A DNA stretch of 64,000 nucleotides, taken from Rhodalgimonas zhirmunskyi. GTDB lineage: Bacteria; Pseudomonadota; Alphaproteobacteria; Rhodobacterales; Rhodobacteraceae. This document shows positions 53,960 through 62,999 of the stretch, in pieces. The stretch lies in the NCBI GenBank assembly GCA_030848925.1, contig JANFFA010000001.1, forward strand, positions 248,001 to 312,000. Direction: 5' to 3'. The notes below the pieces were generated by a model. It ran no database searches and was not told where the DNA came from. It worked only from the letters and a program-made list of their open reading frames with translations. The position numbers and the translations under genes were made by a program. Each line of letters begins with the position of its first letter. The stretch's first letter is position 1.

Positions 53960-54946
53960 CTACCTCCGCACCAATTCGACCCGGCGGTTCAACGCGCGCC
54001 CGGCCTCGGTTTCGTTCTCGGCCACCGGGGCCAAGGGGCCGACGCCTGCGGAGTCCAACCGGTCCGCCGCAACCCCGTGCCGTGCTGTCAGCGCCTGCAC
54101 GACCGCCTTGGCGCGGCGCTGCGACAGGGCGATGTTGTAGTCATACCCGCCGGTCATGTCGGTGTGCCCGACAACAAACACCCGCAGGTCCGGCGCCGCA
54201 CCAAGGAACTTGGCGATCTCTTCGAGGGTGGGGTCGGATTCGGGTTTCAACGCGTCCGAGTCATGATCAAAATGGATGCCATAGAGCGACACGCGCCCGT
54301 CCGCATCAAGGCTCAGTGCCATCTTCTCGGCCGAAACAAACTCCATTCGCCGGGTCAGGGGCTGCCCATCGATCACGTCCATAAGGACGATGGTCTTCTC
54401 GTGCAGTTCTGGGAAATGGTCAAAGGTTTCGAACGCCACATAGATCGAAACGGTCCGGTTGGTTTCCGGATTGGTGGCCAGAAGATAGCGCTGATCGTCG
54501 CGCGGAAGGCTGAACACGCTCGCGGTGATGCGGCCCCGCGTCTTCAACTGCCCCTCGCGCGGATAAAGGTATTGCGACATGGCGCTGGCGGGCCCGCAAT
54601 CCTTGCCCCCGCAGGTAAACGTCGTCTCAAAGCCCAACGTGGTCAACTCGGCTTCGTAATTGCGGATCACCTCGAGCGGCGAGCGGTCCCCGGGAACAAG
54701 ATAGATCACGCGCGTGCGCGGCCCCTCGATCGTGACGCTTTTCTCGGGTCCATCATAGCCGACCGTGCTCAATGGCACCTTCATATCGTCGAAGCCGGAC
54801 TGGTCATATCCGATGATGAAAGCGCCCTCGATACGTTTCAACCCGGACGGGTCGCTGGTGCCGGGGGCGTCGGATTGGATGGTCTGGGCGCTTGCGGGAA
54901 TGGCCAGGCTCGCGATGAGCAGGGCAAATAGCGGAAAAATGCGCAT
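53960..54946 (-). CDS. OmpA-family protein with DUF4892-like N-terminal domain
   Basis: 328 residues. A signal peptide ends near ASAQTI. The N-terminal domain contains VIYLVPGDRSPLEVIRNYE and a CGGKDCG loop and resembles DUF4892. The C-terminal third is an OmpA-like peptidoglycan-binding domain: VVGHTDMTGGYDYNIALSQRRA and NRRVELV are typical. It would be anchored to murein from the periplasm or outer membrane. No beta-barrel is seen. Confidence 0.8.
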   Translation of the reverse strand: MRIFPLFALLIASLAIPASAQTIQSDAPGTSDPSGLKRIEGAFIIGYDQSGFDDMKVPLSTVGYDGPEKSVTIEGPRTRVIYLVPGDRSPLEVIRNYEAELTTLGFETTFTCGGKDCGPASAMSQYLYPREGQLKTRGRITASVFSLPRDDQRYLLATNPETNRTVSIYVAFETFDHFPELHEKTIVLMDVIDGQPLTRRMEFVSAEKMALSLDADGRVSLYGIHFDHDSDALKPESDPTLEEIAKFLGAAPDLRVFVVGHTDMTGGYDYNIALSQRRAKAVVQALTARHGVAADRLDSAGVGPLAPVAENETEAGRALNRRVELVRR

Positions 54947-55165
54947 GGTTTGAACCTTTCTGGTGATTGAAAAAAGGCCACAATGAACAGGCGCGGCGCG
55001 AACCGCATGAACGTTGAAAAAATAGTCTCACCACAAGTATCGCGCAGTCGCTCCACAGGGGCATTGATCCTGGTCAAGCCCGCTTGCGCCCAGAGTTGCC
55101 GAAAGCGGTCAGCCGGGCCCATGCGTGCGCGCCTGCCGCGATAGGGCGCTTTCGCACCCCCGAAT

Positions 55166-55198
55166 ACAAAAATGCCCCCGCGGATCCCGCGAGGGCAT
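55166..55198 (-). terminator. Rho-independent terminator of the ialB-like gene
   Basis: A nearly perfect stem on the minus strand (ATGCCC...GGGCAT with a GCGG/CCGC core) followed by TTTTTG, 37 bp after the stop. Confidence 0.8.
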
Positions 55199-55234
55199 GT
55201 GTCATTGCTTGGGCGCGGCCTATTTGGCCACGGA

Positions 55235-55873
55235 TCAGTTGTTGATCACGGTCGCTGCGTTGTAGCCGGCGGTAAAGCCTTTGAGCGACATGTTCAGCAC
55301 GACCTTCTGATCGGGGGCAGGGGCGGGCACAAGCGTGACCGTGGCCTTTGCGCCCTTTTTGAAGGCGGCGATATCGGCAGAGGTAAAGCCGATCCGCGCA
55401 TAGCAACCCACCGGCGAGCAGAACGAGAACGGATAGCGCTTGCCCTTGCCACCATCGACGGCAACGGTCAGCTGCGCGGTGAGCAGCGTCTCAAGCGGCA
55501 CGGTGATGGTCGCGCCGGCCACGGCCTGACCGCCCGAAGGCAGACGGAACATCGCCACTTCGGCCACGTCGGTGCCTTGCTCGTCCTTCAACAGTTGATA
55601 AAGCTGGCAGGGCTCATCGCCTTCTTCGACCGGGAAGCACTGGAGTTTCCAGTCATCGAACTCTTCCTTGACGTAGGGCTGCGGGATGCTCGGCTGCGGC
55701 TCGTCGCCCATCGACAGGCCATCGGCCATGGTTTCGGGCTTCGGTTCGGTCGCGGGTGTTTCGCTGGCTGTGTCCGTCGCCGTTTCGGTTGTGCTGGTGT
55801 CCTGCGCGAATGCGGCGGTCTGGCCCAGGGCGAGGGCTGCGATCAGCGGAAGGCTATAGAGAATTTTGGGCAT
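55235..55873 (-). CDS. Invasion-associated locus B (IalB)-family protein
   Basis: 212 residues from the ATG at complement 55871-55873, with GGGAAAG upstream; an ATG five codons earlier (55888) is possible. A signal peptide ends near AFAQDT. A Thr/Glu/Pro-rich linker (about 22-60) leads to the IalB fold: DDWKLQCFPVEEGDEPCQLYQ and FSFCSPVGCYAR provide paired cysteines. IalB-like proteins are periplasmic and widespread in alphaproteobacteria, with unclear function; the pathogenicity name comes from Bartonella. Confidence 0.85.
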   Translation of the reverse strand: MPKILYSLPLIAALALGQTAAFAQDTSTTETATDTASETPATEPKPETMADGLSMGDEPQPSIPQPYVKEEFDDWKLQCFPVEEGDEPCQLYQLLKDEQGTDVAEVAMFRLPSGGQAVAGATITVPLETLLTAQLTVAVDGGKGKRYPFSFCSPVGCYARIGFTSADIAAFKKGAKATVTLVPAPAPDQKVVLNMSLKGFTAGYNAATVINN

Positions 55874-56037
55874 GAATGTCTTTCCCATTTGGTGACGGTT
55901 AACATCTTCTGGGGGCCGCTTAACATGCAGCGTTGACGCTGTCAGCGCAAAACAGCGTTTGGATATGCGTGCTCTGGCAAAATTCCGCTGTGCGCGAAAC
56001 CCTGAAGAACCCATGCTGGCAAAGCTAAGGTGCGGAT

Positions 56038-56109
56038 AAAAAAGAAAAAGAGGCCTTGCGGCCTCTTCCTCATTTTTGCTCCCCGTCGGACTGGCCGACT
56101 TAGTCATTG
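56038..56109 (-). ncRNA. Candidate small RNA B (about 70 nt)
   Basis: On the minus strand a TTGACA box (complement 56139-56144) is followed after 17 nt by ATAGCT (56116-56121), predicting a start near 56109. The transcript would contain a 5-bp hairpin (56085-56099) and end at a strong terminator AAGAGGCC-GCAA-GGCCTCTT with a T run (56038-56067). No ORF with a ribosome site fits. It might instead be an upstream leader of the ialB-like gene. Confidence 0.4.
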
Positions 56110-56189
56110 ATGGAAAGCTATGACGTTTGGTCGCGACCTGTCAACAGCCAATTCTGACAGGTCCGATTGAAAAGTTGGGCCGCTAACGG

Positions 56190-56270
56190 AAAAAAGCCGC
56201 GCCCGAAGGCGCGGCCAGTCTGACAGGGAGGAAGTCAACCCCACCCACCAAGAGGACATGCGGTGGCGGG
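56190..56270 (-). ncRNA. Candidate small RNA A with anti-Shine-Dalgarno loops (about 80 nt)
   Basis: The 56.1-56.35 kb gap has a minus-strand terminator: an 8-bp stem GCCGCGCC/GGCGCGGC with a 4-nt loop and a run of Ts (56190-56215). Upstream on that strand are hairpins TGAC/GTCA (56221-56237) with loop TTCCTCCCT, and CCACC/GGTGG (56245-56266) with loop containing CCTCT. A weak -10, TATTTT, lies at 56276-56281. Exposed CCUCC-type loops resemble the cuckoo/CcsR sRNAs of alphaproteobacteria. Confidence 0.42.
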
Positions 56271-56349
56271 GCTGTAAAATACACTGGCACCAATTGGTTA
56301 AGGATGTATTGTCGGGGCGAACAAAAACAGAAGATCGGGGGACTACGGC

Positions 56350-57903
56350 GTGAAAGATGCGGTTTTCATCGGTGGCGGCGGTCCGGACTACGGCGTCAAA
56401 CAGGGGCTTTCACTGGGCTATGCCAACCGGCACGGGCTGGTCGCCGGAGCCACCGGCACGGGCAAGACCGTCACGCTTCAAATCATGGCCGAGGGTTTTT
56501 CGGCGGCGGGCGTCCCGGTCTTCCTGTCGGATGTGAAGGGCGATCTCTCGGGCCTGTCGATGGCCGGAAGCGCCGGTTTCAAACTGCACGAGGCCTTCAC
56601 CAGCCGCGCCCAGAAGATCGGCTTTGACGACTACACCTACGAGGGTTTCCCCGTCACCTTCTGGGATCTGCTGGGCCGACAGGGCCATCCGGTGCGCACC
56701 ACCGTGGCCGAGATGGGGCCGCTCTTGCTGTCGCGCCTGCTGGAACTGACCGAGGCACAGGAAGGCATCCTCAACATCGCCTTCCGCCTGTCCGACGAAG
56801 AGGGCCTGCCGCTGCTCGATCTCAAGGATCTACAGGCGCTGCTGGTCTGGGTCGGGGAGCAGCGCGCCGAACTGTCCCTGCGCTATGGCAATATTTCTGT
56901 CGCCTCGGTCGGGGCGATCCAGCGTCGGCTTCTGGTGCTGGAAAATCAGGGCGGCGCGCAACTGTTCGGCGAACCGGCGCTGGAACTCTCCGACCTGATG
57001 CTGAGTGACGATCAGGGCAGGGGGCGGATCAACATCCTCGCCGCGGACGAGCTGATGCAAAGCCCGCGCCTTTACGCAACCTTCCTGTTGTGGCTGCTCT
57101 CGGAACTGTTCGAGGAACTGCCCGAGGTGGGCGATCCCGACAAGCCCAAGCTGGTCTTCTTTTTCGACGAGGCGCACCTCCTGTTCGATGACGCGCCCAA
57201 GGCGCTGGTTGACAAGGTCGAACAGGTGGCGCGCCTTATCCGCTCCAAGGGGGTTGGCGTCTACTTCATCACCCAGAACCCCGCCGATGTGCCCGAGGAT
57301 ATCCTCGGCCAGCTTGGCAACCGGGTGCAGCACGCGCTGCGCGCCTTCACCGCGCGCGACCGCAAGGAATTGCGCATGGCCGCCGAAACCTATCGCGAGA
57401 ATCCCGACTTCGACATCGAAGACGCCATCCGCGAAGTTGGCGTTGGCGAGGCCGTCACCTCCATGCTGGAAAAGAAGGGCGTGCCCGGCGTGGCGCAGCG
57501 CACTCTGATCCGCCCGCCGTCCTCGCAATTGGGGCCGATCCAGCCGGGCGAGCGCGCCGCGCTGATCAACGCCTCGCCCCTCGCGGGCAAGTACGAGGAA
57601 TTGAAAGACCGCCAATCGGCCTATGAAATCCTCGCCAAACGCGCCGCCGACGCGGCCAAGGCGGCCGAAAAGGCCGAGCGCGAAGAAGAAGAAGCCGAAG
57701 AGCGTGAACGCGAATACAAGCAAGCCCGGCGCTACTCCGGCTCTCGCGTGCCGCGCTCGTCCTCGAAAACCACCCGCAGCAGCAGCCGCAAGGACGAAAG
57801 CTTTGGCGAAGCACTGGGGCGCAATGTGATGAAGGAACTGTCCGGCACCACCGGGCGGCGCATCGTGCGCGGCATCCTTGGTAGCCTGTTCAAAGGACGC
57901 TGA
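56350..57903 (+). CDS. HerA-like ATPase (DUF853)
   Basis: 517 residues from GTG at 56350. The Walker A motif is GATGTGKT (33-40) and Walker B KLVFFFDEAHLLF; VYFITQNPADVPEDILGQLGNRVQHALRAF is the arginine-finger/sensor region typical of the FtsK/HerA group. A charged coiled-coil of repeated Glu/Arg/Ala (about 435-460) precedes a basic Ser/Arg C-terminus. Such proteins translocate or handle DNA, though the exact role of the DUF853 branch is not established. It converges with the PBP gene. Confidence 0.85.
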   Translation: MKDAVFIGGGGPDYGVKQGLSLGYANRHGLVAGATGTGKTVTLQIMAEGFSAAGVPVFLSDVKGDLSGLSMAGSAGFKLHEAFTSRAQKIGFDDYTYEGFPVTFWDLLGRQGHPVRTTVAEMGPLLLSRLLELTEAQEGILNIAFRLSDEEGLPLLDLKDLQALLVWVGEQRAELSLRYGNISVASVGAIQRRLLVLENQGGAQLFGEPALELSDLMLSDDQGRGRINILAADELMQSPRLYATFLLWLLSELFEELPEVGDPDKPKLVFFFDEAHLLFDDAPKALVDKVEQVARLIRSKGVGVYFITQNPADVPEDILGQLGNRVQHALRAFTARDRKELRMAAETYRENPDFDIEDAIREVGVGEAVTSMLEKKGVPGVAQRTLIRPPSSQLGPIQPGERAALINASPLAGKYEELKDRQSAYEILAKRAADAAKAAEKAEREEEEAEEREREYKQARRYSGSRVPRSSSKTTRSSSRKDESFGEALGRNVMKELSGTTGRRIVRGILGSLFKGR

Positions 57904-57914
57904 TCAGAAACGGT

Positions 57915-59747
57915 TCAGTGGCGGTTGATGTCGCGCCAATAGCCGCTTGATTGCGCTGAACGGCGGGTCACGTAGGCGTGGAACCGTTCCACCACGTTCT
58001 GGTTATAGCGCGCGAACACCCGCGCGGGCAGGTCGCCGCCTGAAACGCCGCGCATCCTGCGCCCTTCGCGCGGGCCCACCCAGACGCCGGTTGAAATCCC
58101 GTCCCCGGTAAAGCCCACGAACCACGCGTCGCGGTTTTCCTGGCTGGTGCCGGTCTTGCCGAAGGCCGCGCCGCCCTTGAACTGCGCCGCCGCCCCGGTG
58201 CCGCCCGGATCGGTGACACGCGCCAGCATCCGCTTCATCTCACCCGCGACCTCGGCGCTGACCACACGCTTGGGCCAAGGCCATTGCCGCCACGCCATAT
58301 TGCCATTGCGCGACAGCACCCCGCGCAAGATGAAGGGGCGATGCCTCAGCCCGCCTTGCGCAATCGCCGAATAGGCCGCGGTGTTGTCAATCAACGTCGT
58401 CTCGCTCGCGCCCAGAACCACGCTTTCGCCCGGCTCCGTGCCATCGGTAAGGCCGATCCGTCCGGCCATCTTCGCAATCGCGTCAAAGCCCACCTTCTGC
58501 GCGATCCAATAGGTGCAGACATTGCGGCTGTAGCGCAGGCAATCGCTCATAGAAACCGTGCCGAGATAGGTGAAATCCGCATTGCGCGGGCGAAACCGCC
58601 CCTTGAGGGCGTCGCGCCGATCCTCGACAAGGCTGGCGGGTGTCATCCCCGCCTCCAGCGCGGTCAGGTAGGTGGCAAGTTTCGCGGTCGATGCGGCCTG
58701 CCGACGCGCCTGAATGGCGTGGTTCCACGTATTGCTGGCATAATCCAGCCCGCCGATCATGCTCAGCACCCGGCCTTGCCCATCCATCGTGATCAATCCG
58801 GCCCGCGCCACGCCCTTGCTGCGTGCGCCGCGCACCGCCCCGCGCAACACGCGCCGGGCCTGTGCCTGTGCCACCGGATCGATGGTGGTCAGCGCGAACA
58901 GGTGACCATCGGGCAGGCGGTGTTTCACGGCCTCCATCTCGCGCATCACCTGATCTTCGAGGTAGCGGTCGCGCGGCGGCGGGCGATGCACCCGGCGCGG
59001 CATGGCGGCTGCCAGGTCAATCGCGCCCGTATCCGCGATCATCCCCTGTTCCTGCATCCGGCGCAGCACCAGCCGCGCCCGGTTCTCCACCGCGTCGGGG
59101 CGCCGATAGGGGTTATAAAGGCTCGGCCCGTTGACCATCGCCACAAGGATCGCCGACTGCGCAAGGGTCAACTGCGGCGGGGCCACGCCGAAATAGCCCT
59201 GCGCCGCATCGCGCAGCCCATAGACCGGCACGCCGTTCAACCGTCCGAAATTCACCCGGCTCAGGTAAAGCCGCAGCACATCCTCGCGCCCGTAGACAAG
59301 GCTGATCCGGGTGGCGAAAAACACCTCGGCATATTTGCGCCAGATGGTCGGCGCGCTGCCGGTGAGCGTGTTCTTGGACAGTTGCATCGCGAGGGTCGAA
59401 CCACCCCGCGCCCCGCGCGAGCGGATCATGTTGAAGACGCCCACGGGATCGACCCCGAAATGATAGTCGAACCGCTTGTCCTCGGTCGCAATCAGCGCCT
59501 GTTTCAGCCGCTCGGGGATCTCGTCCGGGGTCAGCGGTGCGGCACAGATACAGCCCACAGGGGCGAGCGTGTCGCCCTCCTTTTCGACGATCATCAACGG
59601 CTGTGTGAGAGCGGCGCGAAAGGCGCGCCCATCCACCGGCACAAGGATGAACAGCGCCGAAAACAGGATCAGCGAGGCCAGAAAAACCAGCACCCATTTC
59701 ACGGCATTGGCAAAGAATGACCAGATCATGCGGGCGATGGTGAACAC
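57915..59747 (-). CDS. Class A penicillin-binding protein (glycosyltransferase 51 + transpeptidase)
   Basis: 610 residues. One N-terminal membrane helix (about 14-37). GT51 domain: Glu89 in ATEDKRFDYH and GGSTLAMQLSKN. The transpeptidase domain has Ser353-x-x-Lys356 (STAK), SRN (407-409) and KTGTS (531-535). It polymerises and cross-links peptidoglycan in the periplasm. The length and order fit a PBP1C-type or small PBP1 enzyme; the C-terminal extension of full PbpC is absent. CGC-rich flank, no operon partner. Confidence 0.88.
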   Translation of the reverse strand: MFTIARMIWSFFANAVKWVLVFLASLILFSALFILVPVDGRAFRAALTQPLMIVEKEGDTLAPVGCICAAPLTPDEIPERLKQALIATEDKRFDYHFGVDPVGVFNMIRSRGARGGSTLAMQLSKNTLTGSAPTIWRKYAEVFFATRISLVYGREDVLRLYLSRVNFGRLNGVPVYGLRDAAQGYFGVAPPQLTLAQSAILVAMVNGPSLYNPYRRPDAVENRARLVLRRMQEQGMIADTGAIDLAAAMPRRVHRPPPRDRYLEDQVMREMEAVKHRLPDGHLFALTTIDPVAQAQARRVLRGAVRGARSKGVARAGLITMDGQGRVLSMIGGLDYASNTWNHAIQARRQAASTAKLATYLTALEAGMTPASLVEDRRDALKGRFRPRNADFTYLGTVSMSDCLRYSRNVCTYWIAQKVGFDAIAKMAGRIGLTDGTEPGESVVLGASETTLIDNTAAYSAIAQGGLRHRPFILRGVLSRNGNMAWRQWPWPKRVVSAEVAGEMKRMLARVTDPGGTGAAAQFKGGAAFGKTGTSQENRDAWFVGFTGDGISTGVWVGPREGRRMRGVSGGDLPARVFARYNQNVVERFHAYVTRRSAQSSGYWRDINRH

Positions 59748-59880
59748 GGGCGGGATCGGGCCTTTACGTCGGATCAGGGGTGCGAAGGTCTGTCGAACCT
59801 AGGCCCCCTTCGAGCGCCGCGCAACCGCGACGCTCCGGTGTTTTCACGGCGTTTCTGCGCGGTTTTCGCGCAGTTCCCGC

Positions 59881-61185
59881 TCACTTTTCGGGGATCAGGC
59901 CCCTCGGGCTGAACCGCAGCACCAAAAGCAGCACCAGCCCCATGGTGAACAGGCGCATATGCGGCGCCGCGTCCAGAAGGTGCTGTCGCAGCGGGCTGTC
60001 CGCAGCCATGCCATAGGTCACCATGTCCATCAGCATCAGGCCCAGCGGCTCGACCTGCACCCAAAGGAACCAGATCAGGAACCCGCCCAGAACCGCGCCA
60101 AGGTTGCTGCCCGAACCGCCCACGATCACCATCACCCAGATCAGGAAGGTAAAGCGCAGCGGTTGATAGGACGATGGCGTCAATTGCCCGTCGAGCGTGG
60201 TCATCATCGCCCCGGCAATCCCGCACACGGCACTGCCCAGAATGAAGATCTGCAAATGGCGGCGGGTCACGTCCTTGCCCATCGCCTCTGCGGCGACCTC
60301 GTTGTCGCGAATGGCGCGCATCATCCGCCCCCAAGGCGAATGCAGCGCCTTCTGCGCCATCCAGAAGATGATCCCCAGCACGATCGCGAACAACACCGCA
60401 TAGCCCAGCTTCACGAACAAGGTCGAGGCCGTCACCGGATCAAGGCCCAGCCACTCGGCCCAGCCAAGGAATTCGGCGCTTTCCTGAAGATCGACCTCAT
60501 AGGGCAGGGGGCGCGGCACCCCGATCACGTTCTTGACCCCGCGCGACAGCCAGTCCTCGTTCTTGAGCACGGCAATGATGATCTCGGCAATGCCCAGCGT
60601 CGCAATGGCAAGGTAGTCCGAGCGCAGGCCAAGCGCCGTCTTGCCGATGATCCACGCCGCGCCCGCCGCCAGCAGGCCACCCACGGGCCACGCCAGCAAC
60701 ACCGGCAGGCCCAGACCCCCAAGATACCCCTCAAGCGCCGGGTTCACCGCTTCGATCGCCTCGACACCGGGATCGAAAACAGCGCGGTAGATAAAGAAGC
60801 CACCGACCAAGATGATCAGGATCACGGCCGTGCGCGCCTTGCCGCCCGGCATCTTGTTATAGGCGAAAATCGCCGCCGCAATCACCAGCGCGCCGCTCAC
60901 CAGACCGCTCAGCACTTGAAAGCCACCCGCGCCCCACGCGCCTTCGACCGGCGGCATGGAGACCAGAACCGTGGCCAACCCGCCCAGCGCGATAAAGCCC
61001 ATCACACCCACGTTGAACAGCCCGGCAAACCCCCATTGCAGGTTCACCCCCAGCGCGCAAATCGCGCTGATCAGCCCCATGTTGAGGATGACAAGCGCCG
61101 TGTTCCAACTCTGCAGGAACCCCGTCAGCAGGATAAGCACCCCGATCACGGCGAAAAGAAGCGTGTTTTTCAGCGTATCGCTCAT
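59881..61185 (-). CDS. livM: Branched-chain amino acid ABC transporter permease LivM
   Basis: 434 residues, at least eight hydrophobic helices. The conserved late segment GKDVTRRHLQIFILGSAVCGIAGA is typical of LivM. It starts inside the livH stop (ATGA overlap). It forms the channel for Leu/Ile/Val with LivH and the ATPases; livF is present at the window edge and livG and the binding protein are presumably outside. Confidence 0.92.
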   Translation of the reverse strand: MSDTLKNTLLFAVIGVLILLTGFLQSWNTALVILNMGLISAICALGVNLQWGFAGLFNVGVMGFIALGGLATVLVSMPPVEGAWGAGGFQVLSGLVSGALVIAAAIFAYNKMPGGKARTAVILIILVGGFFIYRAVFDPGVEAIEAVNPALEGYLGGLGLPVLLAWPVGGLLAAGAAWIIGKTALGLRSDYLAIATLGIAEIIIAVLKNEDWLSRGVKNVIGVPRPLPYEVDLQESAEFLGWAEWLGLDPVTASTLFVKLGYAVLFAIVLGIIFWMAQKALHSPWGRMMRAIRDNEVAAEAMGKDVTRRHLQIFILGSAVCGIAGAMMTTLDGQLTPSSYQPLRFTFLIWVMVIVGGSGSNLGAVLGGFLIWFLWVQVEPLGLMLMDMVTYGMAADSPLRQHLLDAAPHMRLFTMGLVLLLVLRFSPRGLIPEK

Positions 61186-62192
61186 ACCGATTTCCCCTGG
61201 AACAGCCCGGTCGGTTTGAAAAGAAGCACGATCAACAGGATCACGAAGCTGACCGCGAATTTATAGTCGGTGGACAGAAGCTGCACGAGGCCATCCGGCG
61301 CAAGGCTCTCGGGCATCAGGTAGCCCAGCACCTTCTTCCACGCATAAGTGATCGTCACTTCCGAAAAGGCGATCACGAACCCGCCCGCGATCGCGCCCAG
61401 CGGATTGCCAAGACCACCGACAATGGCACTGGCAAAGATCGGCAGAAGAAGCTGGAAATAGACGAACGGTTTGAAACTTTTATCAAGGCCATAAAGCGTG
61501 CCCGCGATGGTGATCAGCGTGGCCACGATCAGCCATGTCACCATAACCACGCGTTCCGGGTTGATCCCTGAAAGCAGCGCCAGATCCTCGTTGTCGGAAT
61601 AGGCGCGCATGGATTTGCCGGTGCGGGTCCGGTTCAGGAACCAGAACAGAAGCGCCACGACGATCACCGCCGTGATCACCGTTAGCCCCTCAGTCGTGCG
61701 GATCTTCAGGCCCTCGGGCAGGCCGGTCATCGCCTTGAAATCCCGCACCGAAATGATGAACCGCTCGCCATCAGCAAACCGCTGATCGCCCGGCCCGATG
61801 ATGAAGCGCACGATGCCGTTGGTGATGAACATCACCCCGAGCGAGGCCATCACAAGGATGATCGGTTTGGCCTTTTGCCGTCGATAGAACCGGTAAACAA
61901 GGCGATCCGTACCCAGCACCATCCCCATGGTGGCAAGGATGCCAAGCGGCAGCGCCAGAAGCGCGGTGGGCAACGGCCCGGCGCTGATCCCCATCGACTG
62001 GAACCACCATGTAAACAGGACGGTGACCATAGTGCCGAAGGCCATCGTATCGCCATGGGCAAAGTTGGAAAACCGCAGGATGCCATAGATCAGCGTCACA
62101 CCCAGCGCGCCCAGCGCCAGTTGGCTGCCATAGGACACGGCCGGGATGATCACGTAATTGGCAAGCACCACGATGGCGTTGAGAAGTTCCAT
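61182..62192 (-). CDS. livH: Branched-chain amino acid ABC transporter permease LivH
   Basis: 336 residues from the ATG at complement 62190-62192, preceded by AGGAAGGA. Eight or so helices; ILRFSNFAHGDTMAFG and GLGNPLGAIAGGFVIAF are LivH signatures. Its upstream neighbours are three small exported proteins, 76 bp away. Confidence 0.92.
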   Translation of the reverse strand: MELLNAIVVLANYVIIPAVSYGSQLALGALGVTLIYGILRFSNFAHGDTMAFGTMVTVLFTWWFQSMGISAGPLPTALLALPLGILATMGMVLGTDRLVYRFYRRQKAKPIILVMASLGVMFITNGIVRFIIGPGDQRFADGERFIISVRDFKAMTGLPEGLKIRTTEGLTVITAVIVVALLFWFLNRTRTGKSMRAYSDNEDLALLSGINPERVVMVTWLIVATLITIAGTLYGLDKSFKPFVYFQLLLPIFASAIVGGLGNPLGAIAGGFVIAFSEVTITYAWKKVLGYLMPESLAPDGLVQLLSTDYKFAVSFVILLIVLLFKPTGLFQGKSV

Positions 62193-62268
62193 CTTTATCC
62201 TTCCTCGCGCTTCGGGAAATGGTTTCTTCCGCGCTGGTGCGCGGTGTCGTGTGGCGACAAAATCCGGG

Positions 62269-62622
62269 TCATTCGAACGCCCCTTCACAGGCACCGAAAT
62301 ACGTCAGGACTTCCGGCCCCTTGTTGAGTTGTGAACTCAGCCGCGCCCCCTGCGGCGTGACCGACATCAGGTATTCCGCGCCTTCGCCGGTGGCGAACAA
62401 CGTCTTGATCCCCGGTTCGCGTTTTACCGCAACCACGATCAGATCACCGAATTCCGTGGCAATCCGCTCGTTCGCCAGATCGGCGGTCAGGGTGAATGTG
62501 CTCTCGCCACAGGCCTCCTGCTCATAGCACTCGGCGGTAAAGCGGCAAGTGAACGCCGCCTCTTCTGCCTGCGCGGCAAGGGGCAGGGTGGCCAGCAAGG
62601 GGATCAGGGCAAGGCGCATCAT
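62269..62622 (-). CDS. Small cysteine-rich exported protein 1 (in liv operon)
   Basis: 117 residues, signal peptide ending near AQAEEA. The mature N-terminus is AAFTCRFTAECYEQEAC, a C-x5-C-x5-C pattern, with a final Cys in YFGACEG. It overlaps the next gene upstream by 4 bp (ATGA). It resembles its two neighbours and belongs to a triplicated family. Probably periplasmic; no function assigned. Confidence 0.65.
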   Translation of the reverse strand: MMRLALIPLLATLPLAAQAEEAAFTCRFTAECYEQEACGESTFTLTADLANERIATEFGDLIVVAVKREPGIKTLFATGEGAEYLMSVTPQGARLSSQLNKGPEVLTYFGACEGAFE

Positions 62623-62999
62623 CCCACCACCTCGCATTGCCCGGTCAGAGTCATGGCTTCGGGCGCGCCGCGCATCTTGTGGCGGGTATAAAGCGCCGCG
62701 CCATCGCGGTTGATCGACAGTTGAACCGCCTCGACCCCATCGGCGAAGCCTTCCGCGCCGATGAACACATGCGCAAAATAAGTGCCGGCCTCGGGGTTCA
62801 GGATCATGGGCAGGGTCCGGTCCCCGGGCGCGCGCGTCGCGGTCCAGCCATCCTCGCCCAGCGCCAGCGCGATGGTTTCGGGGCAGGGGGCCGCGTCGCC
62901 ACAGCCCGCGTCGAACCGGCAGGCATAATCCGCCTGCGCGCCACCCGCGATCAGGCCCATCATCAGCCCCATCATTAGCCCTGCCGTCCCGGCCCTCAT
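62619..62999 (-). CDS. Small cysteine-rich exported protein 2 (in liv operon)
   Basis: 126 residues, signal peptide with a Met-Gly-rich core ending near AQADYA. ADYACRFDAGCGDAAPC gives the same C-x5-C-x5-C; a C-terminal Cys is in TGQCEVVG. It overlaps both neighbours by ATGA. The shared cysteine spacing with the adjacent proteins argues for tandem duplication. Function unknown. Confidence 0.65.
   Translation of the reverse strand: MRAGTAGLMMGLMMGLIAGGAQADYACRFDAGCGDAAPCPETIALALGEDGWTATRAPGDRTLPMILNPEAGTYFAHVFIGAEGFADGVEAVQLSINRDGAALYTRHKMRGAPEAMTLTGQCEVVG

Noticed and set aside
54082-54931. Plus-strand frames over the OmpA-family gene
   Set aside because: Shadows of a gene with signal peptide and OmpA signature on the other strand.
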